From Gilichinskyi gelida (GTDB lineage: Bacteria; Acidobacteriota; Thermoanaerobaculia; Gp7-AA8), in NCBI GenBank assembly GCA_038040385.1, contig JBBPII010000003.1, positions 124,001 to 188,000 of the forward strand: a stretch of DNA of 64,000 bases. Direction: 5' to 3'. A program made the position numbers and the translations under genes. This document shows, piece by piece, positions 18,481-27,307 of this stretch (its first letter is position 1; every line of letters begins with the position of its first letter). Below the pieces are notes generated by a model. It did not search any database. It was not told the origin of the DNA and saw only the letters and a list, made by a program, of their open reading frames with translations.

Positions 18481-19471
18481 CACCGCGGCGCGCGCCGCGC
18501 TCACCCGCCGGCCGCGCCGCCTCCGCCGCACCGAAGGCATCCGCGCCCTGGTGCGCGAGACCGTGGTCCGCGCCGAAGACCTCATCTATCCGCTGTTCGT
18601 CGTCCCCAACGAGCGGCCGCGGGTGGAGATCAAATCGATGCCCGGCGTCTGGCAGAACCGCGTCCGCGAAGCGGTCGACGAAGCGCGCCGCGCCTTCGAC
18701 GCCGGCGTCCGCGCCGTCCTACTGTTCGGCCTTCCCGGCTACAAGGACGGCATCGGCTCCTCGTCGTGGGATCCCACCGGCCCGGTGCAGTCGGCCATCG
18801 AGGCCATCAAGCGCGCGCTGCCGGACATGACGGTCATGGCCGACGTCTGCCTCTGCGAGTACACCGATCACGGGCACTGCGGCGTCATCGTCGATCACAA
18901 CGGGGTCAAGGACGTCGACAACGACCAGACCTTGCCGCTGCTGGCCAAGCAGGCGATCTCCTTCGCCGCCGCGGGCGCCGACTTCGTCGCCCCCTCCGAC
19001 ATGATGGACGGGCGGGTGGCCGCCATCCGCCGCGCGCTCGACGACCGCGACATGCCCGAGGTCGGGATCATGGCGTATTCGGCGAAGTTTGCCTCCGGCT
19101 TCTACGGCCCGTTCCGCGAGGCCGCCGAGTCGGCGCCGCAGTTCGGCGACCGGCGCAGCTACCAGATGGACCCGGCGAACATCCGCGAGGCCCTCCGGGA
19201 GATGGCGCTCGACGTCGAGGAGGGGGCGGACATGATCATGGTCAAGCCGGCGCTGGCGTACCTCGACGTCATCCGCGCCGCGCGCGAGCGCTTCGAGCTC
19301 CCCGTCGCCGCGTACAACGTCAGCGGCGAGTACGCCATGGTGAAGGCGGCGGCGGAGCGGGGTTGGATCGACGGCACGCGCGTGATGAGCGAGATCCTCA
19401 CCTCGATCAAGCGCGCGGGGGCGGACCTGATCATCACCTACCACGCCGTGGAGTTCGCCGAGCGAATCTGA
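18449..19471 (+). CDS. hemB: Delta-aminolevulinic acid dehydratase (porphobilinogen synthase)
   Basis: A 340-residue enzyme that joins two 5-aminolevulinate molecules into porphobilinogen in haem synthesis. The zinc site DVCLCEYTDHGHCG has all three cysteines, so it is a Zn-dependent type. The Schiff-base lysines are in MAYSAKFAS and MIMVKPALAYLD. ATG 18449 lies inside the upstream zinc-finger gene. Full length for the family. No other haem genes are in the window. Confidence 0.96.
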   Translation: MTKTISPPTIDTAARAALTRRPRRLRRTEGIRALVRETVVRAEDLIYPLFVVPNERPRVEIKSMPGVWQNRVREAVDEARRAFDAGVRAVLLFGLPGYKDGIGSSSWDPTGPVQSAIEAIKRALPDMTVMADVCLCEYTDHGHCGVIVDHNGVKDVDNDQTLPLLAKQAISFAAAGADFVAPSDMMDGRVAAIRRALDDRDMPEVGIMAYSAKFASGFYGPFREAAESAPQFGDRRSYQMDPANIREALREMALDVEEGADMIMVKPALAYLDVIRAARERFELPVAAYNVSGEYAMVKAAAERGWIDGTRVMSEILTSIKRAGADLIITYHAVEFAERI

Positions 19472-19482
19472 GCGCTGATCGC

Positions 19483-19815
19483 CTACGAGGGCAGCCAGCG
19501 GCCACCGTACAGGATGATCGCCGCGCCGACGAGACAGACAACGCTACCCAGTATGTCGCTCGCGCGCGGAACCGTCCGCTCGACGAACGCCATCCAGAGC
19601 AGCGCGCTCACGATGTAAATGCCGCCGTACGCCGCGAACGCGCGACCGGCAAACGCCGCGTCGACGCGCGTCAGCGCGATGGCAAAGACGATGAGGCTGA
19701 CCGTGCCGGGTGCGAGCCACCAGGCGCTGCGGCCGAGACGAAGCCACATCCACGCGGCGTAACACCCGGCAATCTCGCACGCCGCGGCAACGATGAACCA
19801 GACAACGTTCTGCAT
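19483..19815 (-). CDS. YnfA family (UPF0060) membrane protein
   Basis: A 110-residue protein with four transmembrane helices. WFIVAAACEIAGCYAAWMWL, then GRAFAAYGGIYIVSALLWM and the C-terminal GAAIILYGGRW match the YnfA/UPF0060 family. These resemble small multidrug resistance transporters, and YnfA itself has been linked to export of cationic compounds. It is convergent with hemB and 18 bases downstream of the MerR-associated gene, so it may be part of that operon. Confidence 0.9.
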   Translation of the reverse strand: MQNVVWFIVAAACEIAGCYAAWMWLRLGRSAWWLAPGTVSLIVFAIALTRVDAAFAGRAFAAYGGIYIVSALLWMAFVERTVPRASDILGSVVCLVGAAIILYGGRWLPS

Positions 19816-19833
19816 GAGGCGATTATCGACCCC

Positions 19834-20133
19834 TCAGAGCCCGAGCTCCGCGGCGATGAGCTCCTTCACGTCGGCGCCGCCGTCCAGACGGAGCGTGAGC
19901 GGCCCGAACGCCGGAAGCTCGACGTGGAAATCGACCGCGGGGCAGCAGCGCGACTCGTCGGCCACCCACTCCGCCAGCTCGGCGACGGAGACCCGCGCGC
20001 GATCGATGGTGAACGCGTAGCCGTCCGCGAGCTCCTTCCGCGACGCGTGCGCGAGGAGCAGCTTGGAAACGGCGACGTGACGCGCCCGCTGCTCCTTCGT
20101 CAGAGCATTCATGTTGCAGGCGAGGATGCGCAT
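19834..20133 (-). CDS. Hypothetical protein under a MerR-type promoter
   Basis: A 99-residue protein with start ATG 20133 and AGGAGG nearby. It has a CNMNALTKEQR motif near the N-terminus and DESRCCPAVDFHVEL with a vicinal Cys pair towards the C-terminus. The Cys residues suggest metal binding or redox function, but I do not recognise the family. It is divergent from merR across a 62-base region with a perfect MerR-type promoter, so it is very probably the regulator's main target. Confidence 0.75.
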   Translation of the reverse strand: MRILACNMNALTKEQRARHVAVSKLLLAHASRKELADGYAFTIDRARVSVAELAEWVADESRCCPAVDFHVELPAFGPLTLRLDGGADVKELIAAELGL

Positions 20134-20154
20134 GGCTTGTTCCTCCTGCCGATC

Positions 20155-20185
20155 AACGTAGGACTTCAAGTACGCTTGAAGTCAA
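20155..20185 (-). promoter_or_regulatory. MerR-type promoter and operator
   Basis: Reading leftwards, -35 TTGACT (20180-20185) and -10 TACGTT (20155-20160) are separated by 19 bases, the over-long spacer typical of MerR-regulated promoters. Within and overlapping it, GACTTCAAG-TACG-CTTGAAGTC (20162-20183) is a perfect palindrome. It serves the leftward gene, and MerR on the right would autoregulate through the same site. Confidence 0.85.
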
Positions 20186-20195
20186 GGGGCCGCAC

Positions 20196-20648
20196 ATGGA
20201 AATGACCATCGGAAAGCTTGCGGAGCGCGCGGGACTCGCTGCATCAGCCATCCGCTACTACGAAGAAGTCGGACTGTTGCCGCCGCCCGCGCGCGCGAGC
20301 GGGCGACGCGTGTTCGGCGAGCAGGCGCTCGATCGGCTGCTGGTGATCGCGTTCGCCAAAGAAGCAGGGTTTTCGCTTCGCGAGATACGGCAGCTCTTCG
20401 ACGGGTTCGCGAGCGACACACCGGCGGGAACGCGGTGGCGGAAACTCGCAACGGCGAAGCTCGTGGAGGTCGAAGCGCTGGCGGCGCGAATCGACACGAT
20501 GAAGCATTTGCTTCGTGAAGCGCTCCGGTGCGGATGCGTGGAGCTGGACGCGTGCGGAAAGTTGTTCCGCGCACGGGCGGGCCGACTCGGCCTTGGTGCG
20601 AGGCGCAAACAGCGGAGGTCGGTGGAGTTCGCAAAGGGAATGTTGTAA
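20196..20648 (+). CDS. MerR-family transcriptional regulator
   Basis: A 150-residue regulator. The N-terminal winged helix reads TIGKLAERAGLAASAIRYYE, then RVFGEQALDRLLVI, followed by a dimerisation coiled coil (about residues 75-110). The C-terminal effector region LRCGCVELDACGKLF has Cys residues spaced C-x-C-x6-C, suggesting a metal or redox signal. It differs from the SoxR [2Fe-2S] motif (CIGCGCLSRSDC) and from the known CueR and ZntR motifs. A perfect palindrome with a 19-base spacer upstream is the likely operator. Confidence 0.92.
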   Translation: MEMTIGKLAERAGLAASAIRYYEEVGLLPPPARASGRRVFGEQALDRLLVIAFAKEAGFSLREIRQLFDGFASDTPAGTRWRKLATAKLVEVEALAARIDTMKHLLREALRCGCVELDACGKLFRARAGRLGLGARRKQRRSVEFAKGML

Positions 20649-20694
20649 CCTCCGCACCTCTCTCATACTTCAATATTTGCGGAGGAGCGAAACC

Positions 20695-21534
20695 ATGAAG
20701 CGTCTTGCCCTGGCTATATTTCTGCTCTCGTTGTGTACCGTCGCGTTCGCCGGCGACAACAAGAACAACACCTACGATCCCGGCGTCCCCGATCTCGTCG
20801 TCAGCGACAACCTCGGTTCCCAGTGGGTGGTGCGCACCGAAGACTTCCCGGCGAGCTTCTGCAGCGTTCAGGAAGGCGACGTCGATCCCGGCACGCACAC
20901 CGTGGTCCGCTTCACCGTGACCACGCCGAATATCGGAACCGGCGACCTGCGCATCGGCGATCCGAACGTGCACGTGGCGGCAAACGACGGCTTGTACGAG
21001 TTCGCGTCGTGCCACAACCACTATCACTTCAAGCACTACGCCCTCTACGAACTGGTGGATCCGAACAGCGGCTACGTGTGGAAGGCGGCGAAACGCGGCT
21101 TCTGCATGCTCGACACCGACCCGAACCCGGCATACCTAGGCGAGCCGGCGCGCACCTGGCAGTTCCGGAGCTGCGGCGCGGTCGGTATCCCCGGCAACCA
21201 GGGCATCAGCCATGGCTGGGCCGATACCTACCGCTTCTTCCTCGGCGGTCAGTTCTTCGTCCTCGACGGCGGCGACGGCCAGCCGCCCGTCCCCCCGGGG
21301 ACGTACATGCTCCGCATCACCGTCAACCCGCCCTATACGCCGGACAAGAAGGGCAACTGCCCGCGCACCAAGGACCCGCTCACCGGCCTCTGCCACCAAT
21401 TCGATGAGGCGAGCTACACGAACAACGTGCGGACAGTGTTGATCAACCTCCCCGATCATCCAGGCCGCGAAGGCGCCGGCCCGCTGAAGAATGAGAAGGC
21501 GCTCACGTACGAGCCGGCCGAGCACGACCAGTAG
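20695..21534 (+). CDS. Secreted lysyl oxidase family protein
   Basis: A 279-residue protein with signal peptide (MKRLALAIFLLSLCTVAFAG). LPDLVVSD-like start, ASCHNHYHFKHYALYEL (copper-binding His cluster) and KRGFCMLDTD match the lysyl oxidase catalytic domain (Pfam family PF01186), a copper amine oxidase with a lysine-tyrosyl quinone cofactor. GNQGISHGWADTYRF and PGTYMLRITVNP complete the domain. ATG 20695 follows GGAGGAG. It may oxidise lysines of surface proteins, but its substrate is unknown. A hairpin terminator follows. Confidence 0.88.
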   Translation: MKRLALAIFLLSLCTVAFAGDNKNNTYDPGVPDLVVSDNLGSQWVVRTEDFPASFCSVQEGDVDPGTHTVVRFTVTTPNIGTGDLRIGDPNVHVAANDGLYEFASCHNHYHFKHYALYELVDPNSGYVWKAAKRGFCMLDTDPNPAYLGEPARTWQFRSCGAVGIPGNQGISHGWADTYRFFLGGQFFVLDGGDGQPPVPPGTYMLRITVNPPYTPDKKGNCPRTKDPLTGLCHQFDEASYTNNVRTVLINLPDHPGREGAGPLKNEKALTYEPAEHDQ

Positions 21535-21544
21535 ACAAACTCTG

Positions 21545-21573
21545 GGCGCCGGCGCTGAGCCGGCGCCACTTTT
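21545..21573 (+). terminator. Rho-independent terminator after the lysyl oxidase gene
   Basis: A 9-bp perfect stem GGCGCCGGC/GCCGGCGCC with loop GCTGA, followed by ACTTTT. It lies 10 bases after the lysyl oxidase stop. Confidence 0.75.
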
Positions 21574-21710
21574 CGCAAGGTCTTTCCCTTTGAACCATAG
21601 CCGCATGCGACGGGATCGAACTATTACGCCTCACTGGTACCGCGTGAAGCCCTTCGCTATCGAGCGGAGCTCGCAGTTCCGTCCGGCGCCGCCTCCGAAG
21701 ACGACAACGG

Positions 21711-21961
21711 ATTTTGCCGTCCTGCCTCAGATCCTCCCTCGCGTCGTAGACGTCACGCTGTATCGGTGGGAGCACAACGTTCGAGCCGCGACGGTCATGG
21801 GAGTGATCGGCGCGGGTGGGATCGGACTCGAGATCATGACCGCTTTTCAACTGTTCGAATACCGTGAAGCGCTGGCGCTCATCCTGTTGCTCCTGGTCCT
21901 CGTGACCGCAATCAACTTCATCAGCAAACGTACGAGGAAGCGGTTTCTCCATGCCGAGTAA
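21711..21961 (+). pseudogene. Truncated phosphonate ABC permease (PhnE) 3' end
   Basis: Encodes FAVLPQILPRVVDVTLYRWE, then HNVRAATVMGVIGAGGIG and a final transmembrane stretch ending KRTRKRFL, which matches the C-terminal third of PhnE permeases (the EAA loop and last helices). Upstream sequence is unrelated and there is no start, so the 5' two thirds are missing. The tail overlaps the porin start by 11 bases, the spacing of an original operon. Confidence 0.75.
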
Positions 21962-23087
21962 GCTCCTCGCACTCGCTCTCCTCGTCTTCGGTCCTGCCGC
22001 CCGCGCCGCCGACTCTGAGGCAATCGCTGCGCTGCGAGCGAAGATCGAGCAGCAGGCCGCGCAGGTCGAGACGCTTCGCGCCGAGCTCGCGCGTCTCGAG
22101 GCGGACATCCGCGGGCGTGACGCCGTTTCGGCTCCTCCGCCTGCTCCGCCGCCGCCCCCACCCACCGTCAAGTTCGGCGGACTCATTCAGGGCTGGTACG
22201 TCGCTGGCGATGCCGGCTTCAACGACACCTTCCGCATCCGCCGCGCTGAGCTCAGGGTCTCCGGTGATCTGACCCGGAAGTTCGGCTGGGTGCTGATGAT
22301 CGATCCGGCGAAGTCGCTCACCGTCTCATCCGGAACCGTGAACCAGGCGTCGCGGGTACTCCAGGACGCGTTCATTACCGTCGCCGTCCCCCATGGTGCG
22401 ACCGTGCAGTTCGGCCAGTACCGAGTCCCGTTGTCGCGGGAAGGGGTCGAGCCGGTCGTGACGCTCGATACTGTCGAGCGAGCGCTCTTTCTCGCCGACC
22501 GCGCCCGCGGCGGCAACTACGGCGACATCCGCGATATCGGCGTCTCGCTGCGCGGCACGCTCGGCGGGCGCTACGACTATCACGTCGGCGTTTTCAATGG
22601 CAGCGGCGAGTCGCAAAACGACACCGATCGCGAGGATCGCAAGGCGGTGGTCGGACGCTTCGTGGCTCGGATGCCCGGCGGCCTCCGCCTCGGCGCCTCC
22701 GGTGCGTGGGGCGGCGCCGCGGAGGTCGGTCGTCCGAGGCGCGACCGCCTCGGAGGCGAGCTGCTCTACACCCGCGGACCGGTCAAGCTCGCGGCCGAGC
22801 TGATGACCGGAAGGGACGGCGCCCTCGAGCGCCGCGGCTTCTACGCCCACGCCGGCTACCGCTTCCGCCCACGCCTCGAGGGCATCGTCCGCGTCGATGG
22901 CTGGGATCCCGACACCTCGCGCGACGGTGGCCTCGCCGCCGCCACCGAGACCGACTACACCATCGGCTTCAATTACAACCCGATCGCGACGCTGCGCCTG
23001 CAGGCCAACGCCGTGCACAAGGTGTTCAGCGATGACGCGCTGGAAGACCGCAACCTGCTGCTGATCAATCTCCAGACGTCATGGTGA
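21951..23087 (+). CDS. Phosphate-selective porin O/P-like protein
   Basis: A 378-residue outer-membrane protein with signal peptide (cleavage after ARA) and a coiled-coil trimerisation segment (about residues 25-55: ALRAKIEQQAAQVETLRAEL). A proline-rich linker leads to a beta-barrel starting VKFGGLIQGWYVAG. RIRRAELRVSGDLT and PHGATVQFGQYRVPLSRE match the OprO/OprP family. The barrel ends in an aromatic Trp. It was apparently part of a phosphonate uptake operon, of which only the phnE 3' end remains upstream. Confidence 0.88.
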   Translation: MPSKLLALALLVFGPAARAADSEAIAALRAKIEQQAAQVETLRAELARLEADIRGRDAVSAPPPAPPPPPPTVKFGGLIQGWYVAGDAGFNDTFRIRRAELRVSGDLTRKFGWVLMIDPAKSLTVSSGTVNQASRVLQDAFITVAVPHGATVQFGQYRVPLSREGVEPVVTLDTVERALFLADRARGGNYGDIRDIGVSLRGTLGGRYDYHVGVFNGSGESQNDTDREDRKAVVGRFVARMPGGLRLGASGAWGGAAEVGRPRRDRLGGELLYTRGPVKLAAELMTGRDGALERRGFYAHAGYRFRPRLEGIVRVDGWDPDTSRDGGLAAATETDYTIGFNYNPIATLRLQANAVHKVFSDDALEDRNLLLINLQTSW

Positions 23088-23250
23088 CAAGCCTGCCCCC
23101 GCTGCTCTCGAAAGTAGGCGGCGAAGGCGCGCCGTCGATTCCGCGTTGCGCGAACCGTGCATCGGTGGCAGGAACGGTGATGCACGCGACGTGCGGCAGC
23201 GATACGCATGGTGGAGCGGAACGATGACAAGAGCGCAGCGCGTCGGCAGG

Positions 23251-23685
23251 TCATCGACGCGACCGCCGCAGCGACATCACGAGGCGCGCCGCCGCGAGCG
23301 TGATTGCCGGCACGACGATCCACTGCAGGAGTGGCGTGACGCCGATCCCGCCAACCGTCGGCATCGCGGCTTCGTAGCGCCAGCGGCCGGCAGCGAGCGC
23401 CCAGTGCTCGGTGGCAACGGTGATCGCCAATCCGACAGCGAAGTAGACCGCTATTGCCAAGGCGCGAGGACTGCGCGGCCACGACGCGTTGCGTGCGGCG
23501 ACCGCCGCCGCCAGATACGCGGCGGCCGCAATCGCGACATCCCACAACGCCGCGCGCATGCACCACGCCGTCGCCGTCCAGAACGGCAGCTCGTTCATCG
23601 TCGCGAACCACTTCGCCTGCGTCATCTCCCACCCGAAGTGCAGCGCGAAGGCGATGAGGGCGAGCGTGATGACGCGGACCGTCAC
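23251..23685 (-). CDS. Hypothetical membrane protein of the copper operon
   Basis: A 144-residue protein with four predicted transmembrane helices. GTG 23685 overlaps the cupredoxin stop as GTGA, so it is coupled. The first helix contains HFGWEMTQ and the last part QWIVVPAITLAAARLVM; conserved His, Trp and Glu in the membrane could bind metal, though this is inference. I do not recognise the family. It is the last gene of the Cus-like operon. Confidence 0.7.
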   Translation of the reverse strand: MTVRVITLALIAFALHFGWEMTQAKWFATMNELPFWTATAWCMRAALWDVAIAAAAYLAAAVAARNASWPRSPRALAIAVYFAVGLAITVATEHWALAAGRWRYEAAMPTVGGIGVTPLLQWIVVPAITLAAARLVMSLRRSRR

Positions 23686-24074
23686 TGCACGACGACCGTG
23701 CCTCTCATCATGTCCATGCCGCACGCGAAGCGGAGCGTGCGCGCCTGCTGCGCGGGAACGTCGATCGTCACGGTCTGATTCGCAGCGATCTTCTTCCGGA
23801 TATTGAGATCAGGGAACACGATCTCGTCGGCGCACGTCGCCTTGTCGCCGCGGCGAAAGTGAAGGCGCGCCGGCTGGCCGGCCTTCAGGGTCACCGACGC
23901 CGGCGTGAACTCGCCGGCGACGTCGATGGTGTGCTCCTGGATGCCCTCAGCTAACGTTGGCGCGGCCGGCGTTTGCGCAGCCGGAGCCGGTGACGGCGCG
24001 GGCTGTTGCTGGGCGGCCGGCTGCTTCTGCTGCGCGCACGCGGCGAAAAGAAGAACGAGGAGGAAGTGTTTCAT
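23682..24074 (-). CDS. Cupredoxin-domain lipoprotein
   Basis: A 130-residue protein. ATG 24074 gives a lipoprotein signal (MKHFLLVLLFAAC), then a Gln/Pro/Ala-rich linker and a cupredoxin domain (about residues 48-130): EFTPASVTLKAGQPARLHF, DEIVFPDLNI and the C-terminal metal loop RFACGMDMM. The loop has Cys and Met residues in place of a simple C-x-H-x-M site. It lies 11 bases after cusA and probably binds copper in the periplasm. Confidence 0.85.
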   Translation of the reverse strand: MKHFLLVLLFAACAQQKQPAAQQQPAPSPAPAAQTPAAPTLAEGIQEHTIDVAGEFTPASVTLKAGQPARLHFRRGDKATCADEIVFPDLNIRKKIAANQTVTIDVPAQQARTLRFACGMDMMRGTVVVQ

Positions 24075-24085
24075 GACGATTCCTT

Positions 24086-27000
24086 TCATGCGGACGCCAG
24101 CTCCTCGGTGGTCCGAAGTCCCGAGAGGCGCAGTGTGCCGCGTTTCAGTTGGTGGCGTTTGACCATGAAGAAGATGATGGGCGTCACCAGGAGGACGTGC
24201 ACGGTCGAGGTGATCATGCCGCCGACCAGCGGCACCGCGATCGGCTTCATGACATCCGAGCCGGTGCCGGTGGCCCACAGCAGCGGCACGAGCCCCAGCA
24301 CGGTGGTGGCGACGGTCATCACCTTCGGCCGCACCCGCAGCAGCGCGCCCTCCACTGTGGCGTCGAACAGCTCCTGCACCGTGAGGTTGCCGTCGAGCAT
24401 CTTCCGGTCCAGCGCTTCATGCAGATAGAGCACCATCACCACGCCGGTCTGCACGGCGACGCCGTACAACGCGATGAAGCCGACCCACACCGCGACCGAC
24501 CAATTGAAGCCGTAGAGCCACATCAGATACACGCCGCCGACGAGGGCGAACGGCACGGACAGCATGACCAGCGCCGCCTCCGCTGCCGAATGAAGCGTGA
24601 AGTAGAGGATGGCGAAGATGATCAGCAGCACGAGCGGTACGAGCACCTGCAGCCTCTTGCGCGCGTGAATCTGGTTCTCGTACTGGCCCGACCACTGGAG
24701 CGAGTAACCGGCCGGCAAAGCCAAGTCGCGATCGAGCGCCGCCTTCGCCTCATCGACGAACGAGCCGACGTCGCGGCCACGCACGTTGAGCTGCACGAGC
24801 GAGCGGAGCTGCCCGTTCTCGGAGTTGATCATCGCCGGACCGGGCCCCAGGCTGATCTTCGCGAGCTGGCCGAGGGGGAGTTGAAGCGTCGTCGCGCGCG
24901 ACGTGGCGACGGGCGCGCTCATCGCCATCGGATCGGATGCTGATGCCGACGTCATCTGGCGCGGAATCGTGATCAGCAGATGTTCGAGCGACGCGATGTC
25001 GTCGCGATAGCCGGCGAGGTACCGAACCTGCACCGGGAAGCGCGCCCTCCCTTCGACGGTGGTGGTGACGTTCATCCCTCCGACGGCCGTTTCGATCGCG
25101 TCGAGGACGACGCCAACCGGCACGCCGAAGCGGGCGATCGCGGCGCGGTCCGGCTCGATGTTCAGGTACTGCCCACCCGAAACGCGCTCGGTATAAAGGT
25201 CCGTCGCGCCGGGCACTTTGCGCAGCACGCCCTCCGCGCGAAGCGCGAGCCGTTCCAGCGTCTTCAGGTCGGGCCCGAAGATCTTCACGCCGAGCTGCGT
25301 TCGCACGCCGGTGTTGAGCATGTCGAGGCGGTTGATGATCGGCTGCGTCCAGGCATTCGTGACGCCGGGCACCTGGAGCTTCTCGTTCAGCTCCTGAATG
25401 ATGTCGTCCTTCGTCATGCCGGGTGGCCACTCACGGCGCGGCTTGAGCTCGACGATGGTCTCGAACATCGAGATCGGCGCGAGATCGGTCGCCGTCTCGG
25501 CGCGGCCGACCTTGCCGAGGACGTACTTCACGGCAGGGTGCTGCGCGAGGATCGCGTCCTGCATCTGGATCAGCCGCTTCGCCTCGGTGATGTTCACGTT
25601 CGGAAGCGTGATCGGCATGTAGAGCAGCGACCCCTCGTCGAGCGGCGGCATGAACTCGCGGCCGAGACTCAGCATCATCGGTATGGCGATGACGAGCGCG
25701 GCGACGTTGATGGCGAGCATGAGCTTGCGCTTGTGCAGCGACCACTTCAGAAACGGCTCGTAGATGCGGGTGAAGAAGCGATTCACCGGGTTCTCCCCTT
25801 CGGGACGCAAACGGCCGCGCAGGAAGAACGTCATCAGGACGGGAACGAGCGTGATGGCCAGCAGCGATGCGCCGAGCATGGCGAACGTCTTGGTGAAGGC
25901 GAGAGGCCGGAATAGCTTCCCCTCCTGTCCGGTCAGCAGGAACACCGGGAGGAACGAGACGATCATCACCAGGAGCGATCCGAAGATCGCGGGGCCGACT
26001 TGCTTCGCCGCGCGGATGATCGTCTCCACGCGGTTGCGCCGCATGTCATCCGTTCCTTCGGCCAGGTGGCGGTGGGCGTTCTCCACCATGACGATCGAGG
26101 CATCGACGATCTCACCGATCGCCAGTGCCACACCGCCGAGCGACATGATGTTCGACGTGATGCCGAAAAACCGCATCATGATGAAGCTGAAGAGAACCGA
26201 CAGCGGCAGTCCCGCGACCACCGTCGCCGCCGATCCGAAGTGCACGAGAAAGACGATGGCGACGAGCGAGACGATGATCGCTTCCTCGGTCAGCGCTTTC
26301 TTCAGCGTATCGACGGCCCGTTCGATCAGCTCCGACCGGTCGTAGGCCACGTGCAGGGTGACGCCTTCGGGCAACCCTTTTTCCAGCTCCGCGAGACGCG
26401 CCTTCACGCGATCGATGACCTCCTTGGCGTTCTCGCCGTAGCGCGCGACGACGATGCCGCCCACGACTTCGCCGCGCCCGTTCTCGTCCAGCAGCCCACG
26501 CCGCAGCTCGGGCCCGGTCGTGACCGTGCCCAGCGAGGAGAGGTAGACGGGAACGCCGTCGGGCGCGGCGACGACGATGTTGGCCAGATCGGCGACGGAG
26601 CGGATGTAGCCGACGCCGCGCACGATCGCCTCGCTCTGGCCGATCTCGAGGAGCCGGCCGCCGACGTCGTTGTTCGAGCGGCGCACCGCGCTCACCACGG
26701 TATCGAGCGAGACGCCTCGCGCGGCCATCTTCACCGGGTCGAGGTTGATCTGGTACTGCTTCACGAAGCCGCCGATGGAGGCCACTTCGGCCACGCCCGG
26801 CGTCGATTGCAACCCGAGCTTCAGATACCAGTCCTGAATCGCGCGGAGCTGCGCGAGGTCGTGCTGCGAGGAGCGCAGCGTGTACCAGAAGACATGCCCC
26901 ACTCCCGTTCCCTCGGGACCGAGCCTCGGAACGACTCCGGGCGGCAGCGCGGCAGTGATGGCGTTGAGCCGCTCCAGCACGCGCGTCCGCGCCCAGTAGA

Positions 27001-27307
27001 TGTCCACGTCGTCCTCGAAGATCACGTAGACGAGCGAGAAGCCGAACATCGACTGAGCGCGCACGGCCTTCAAGTCGGGCAGTCCTTGGAGGTTCGACGC
27101 GAGCGGGTACGTGACCTGATCCTCGACGAGCTGCGGAGATCGGCCTGGCCAATCGACATAGACGATGACCTGTTTATCGGAGACGTCGGGAATTGCGTCG
27201 AGAGGCGTGTTGAGCGTCGCCCACGTGCCGGCGCCGACGAGCACGGCGCACGCGAGCAGCACGATGACGCGGTTCCGCGCGGAGAGCTCAATGATTGTGC
27301 GAACCAT
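24086..27307 (-). CDS. cusA: CusA/CzcA-type heavy-metal RND efflux pump
   Basis: A 1073-residue inner-membrane RND pump with twelve transmembrane helices and two large periplasmic loops. The transmembrane relay region reads GGVALAIGEIVDASIVMVEN, closest to the CusA type for monovalent copper/silver rather than the CzcA zinc/cobalt type. MPPLDEGSLLYMPITLPNV is typical of the HME-RND family. It overlaps cusB by 20 bases. It uses the proton gradient to export metal through CusB and CusC. Confidence 0.93.
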   Translation of the reverse strand: MVRTIIELSARNRVIVLLACAVLVGAGTWATLNTPLDAIPDVSDKQVIVYVDWPGRSPQLVEDQVTYPLASNLQGLPDLKAVRAQSMFGFSLVYVIFEDDVDIYWARTRVLERLNAITAALPPGVVPRLGPEGTGVGHVFWYTLRSSQHDLAQLRAIQDWYLKLGLQSTPGVAEVASIGGFVKQYQINLDPVKMAARGVSLDTVVSAVRRSNNDVGGRLLEIGQSEAIVRGVGYIRSVADLANIVVAAPDGVPVYLSSLGTVTTGPELRRGLLDENGRGEVVGGIVVARYGENAKEVIDRVKARLAELEKGLPEGVTLHVAYDRSELIERAVDTLKKALTEEAIIVSLVAIVFLVHFGSAATVVAGLPLSVLFSFIMMRFFGITSNIMSLGGVALAIGEIVDASIVMVENAHRHLAEGTDDMRRNRVETIIRAAKQVGPAIFGSLLVMIVSFLPVFLLTGQEGKLFRPLAFTKTFAMLGASLLAITLVPVLMTFFLRGRLRPEGENPVNRFFTRIYEPFLKWSLHKRKLMLAINVAALVIAIPMMLSLGREFMPPLDEGSLLYMPITLPNVNITEAKRLIQMQDAILAQHPAVKYVLGKVGRAETATDLAPISMFETIVELKPRREWPPGMTKDDIIQELNEKLQVPGVTNAWTQPIINRLDMLNTGVRTQLGVKIFGPDLKTLERLALRAEGVLRKVPGATDLYTERVSGGQYLNIEPDRAAIARFGVPVGVVLDAIETAVGGMNVTTTVEGRARFPVQVRYLAGYRDDIASLEHLLITIPRQMTSASASDPMAMSAPVATSRATTLQLPLGQLAKISLGPGPAMINSENGQLRSLVQLNVRGRDVGSFVDEAKAALDRDLALPAGYSLQWSGQYENQIHARKRLQVLVPLVLLIIFAILYFTLHSAAEAALVMLSVPFALVGGVYLMWLYGFNWSVAVWVGFIALYGVAVQTGVVMVLYLHEALDRKMLDGNLTVQELFDATVEGALLRVRPKVMTVATTVLGLVPLLWATGTGSDVMKPIAVPLVGGMITSTVHVLLVTPIIFFMVKRHQLKRGTLRLSGLRTTEELASA

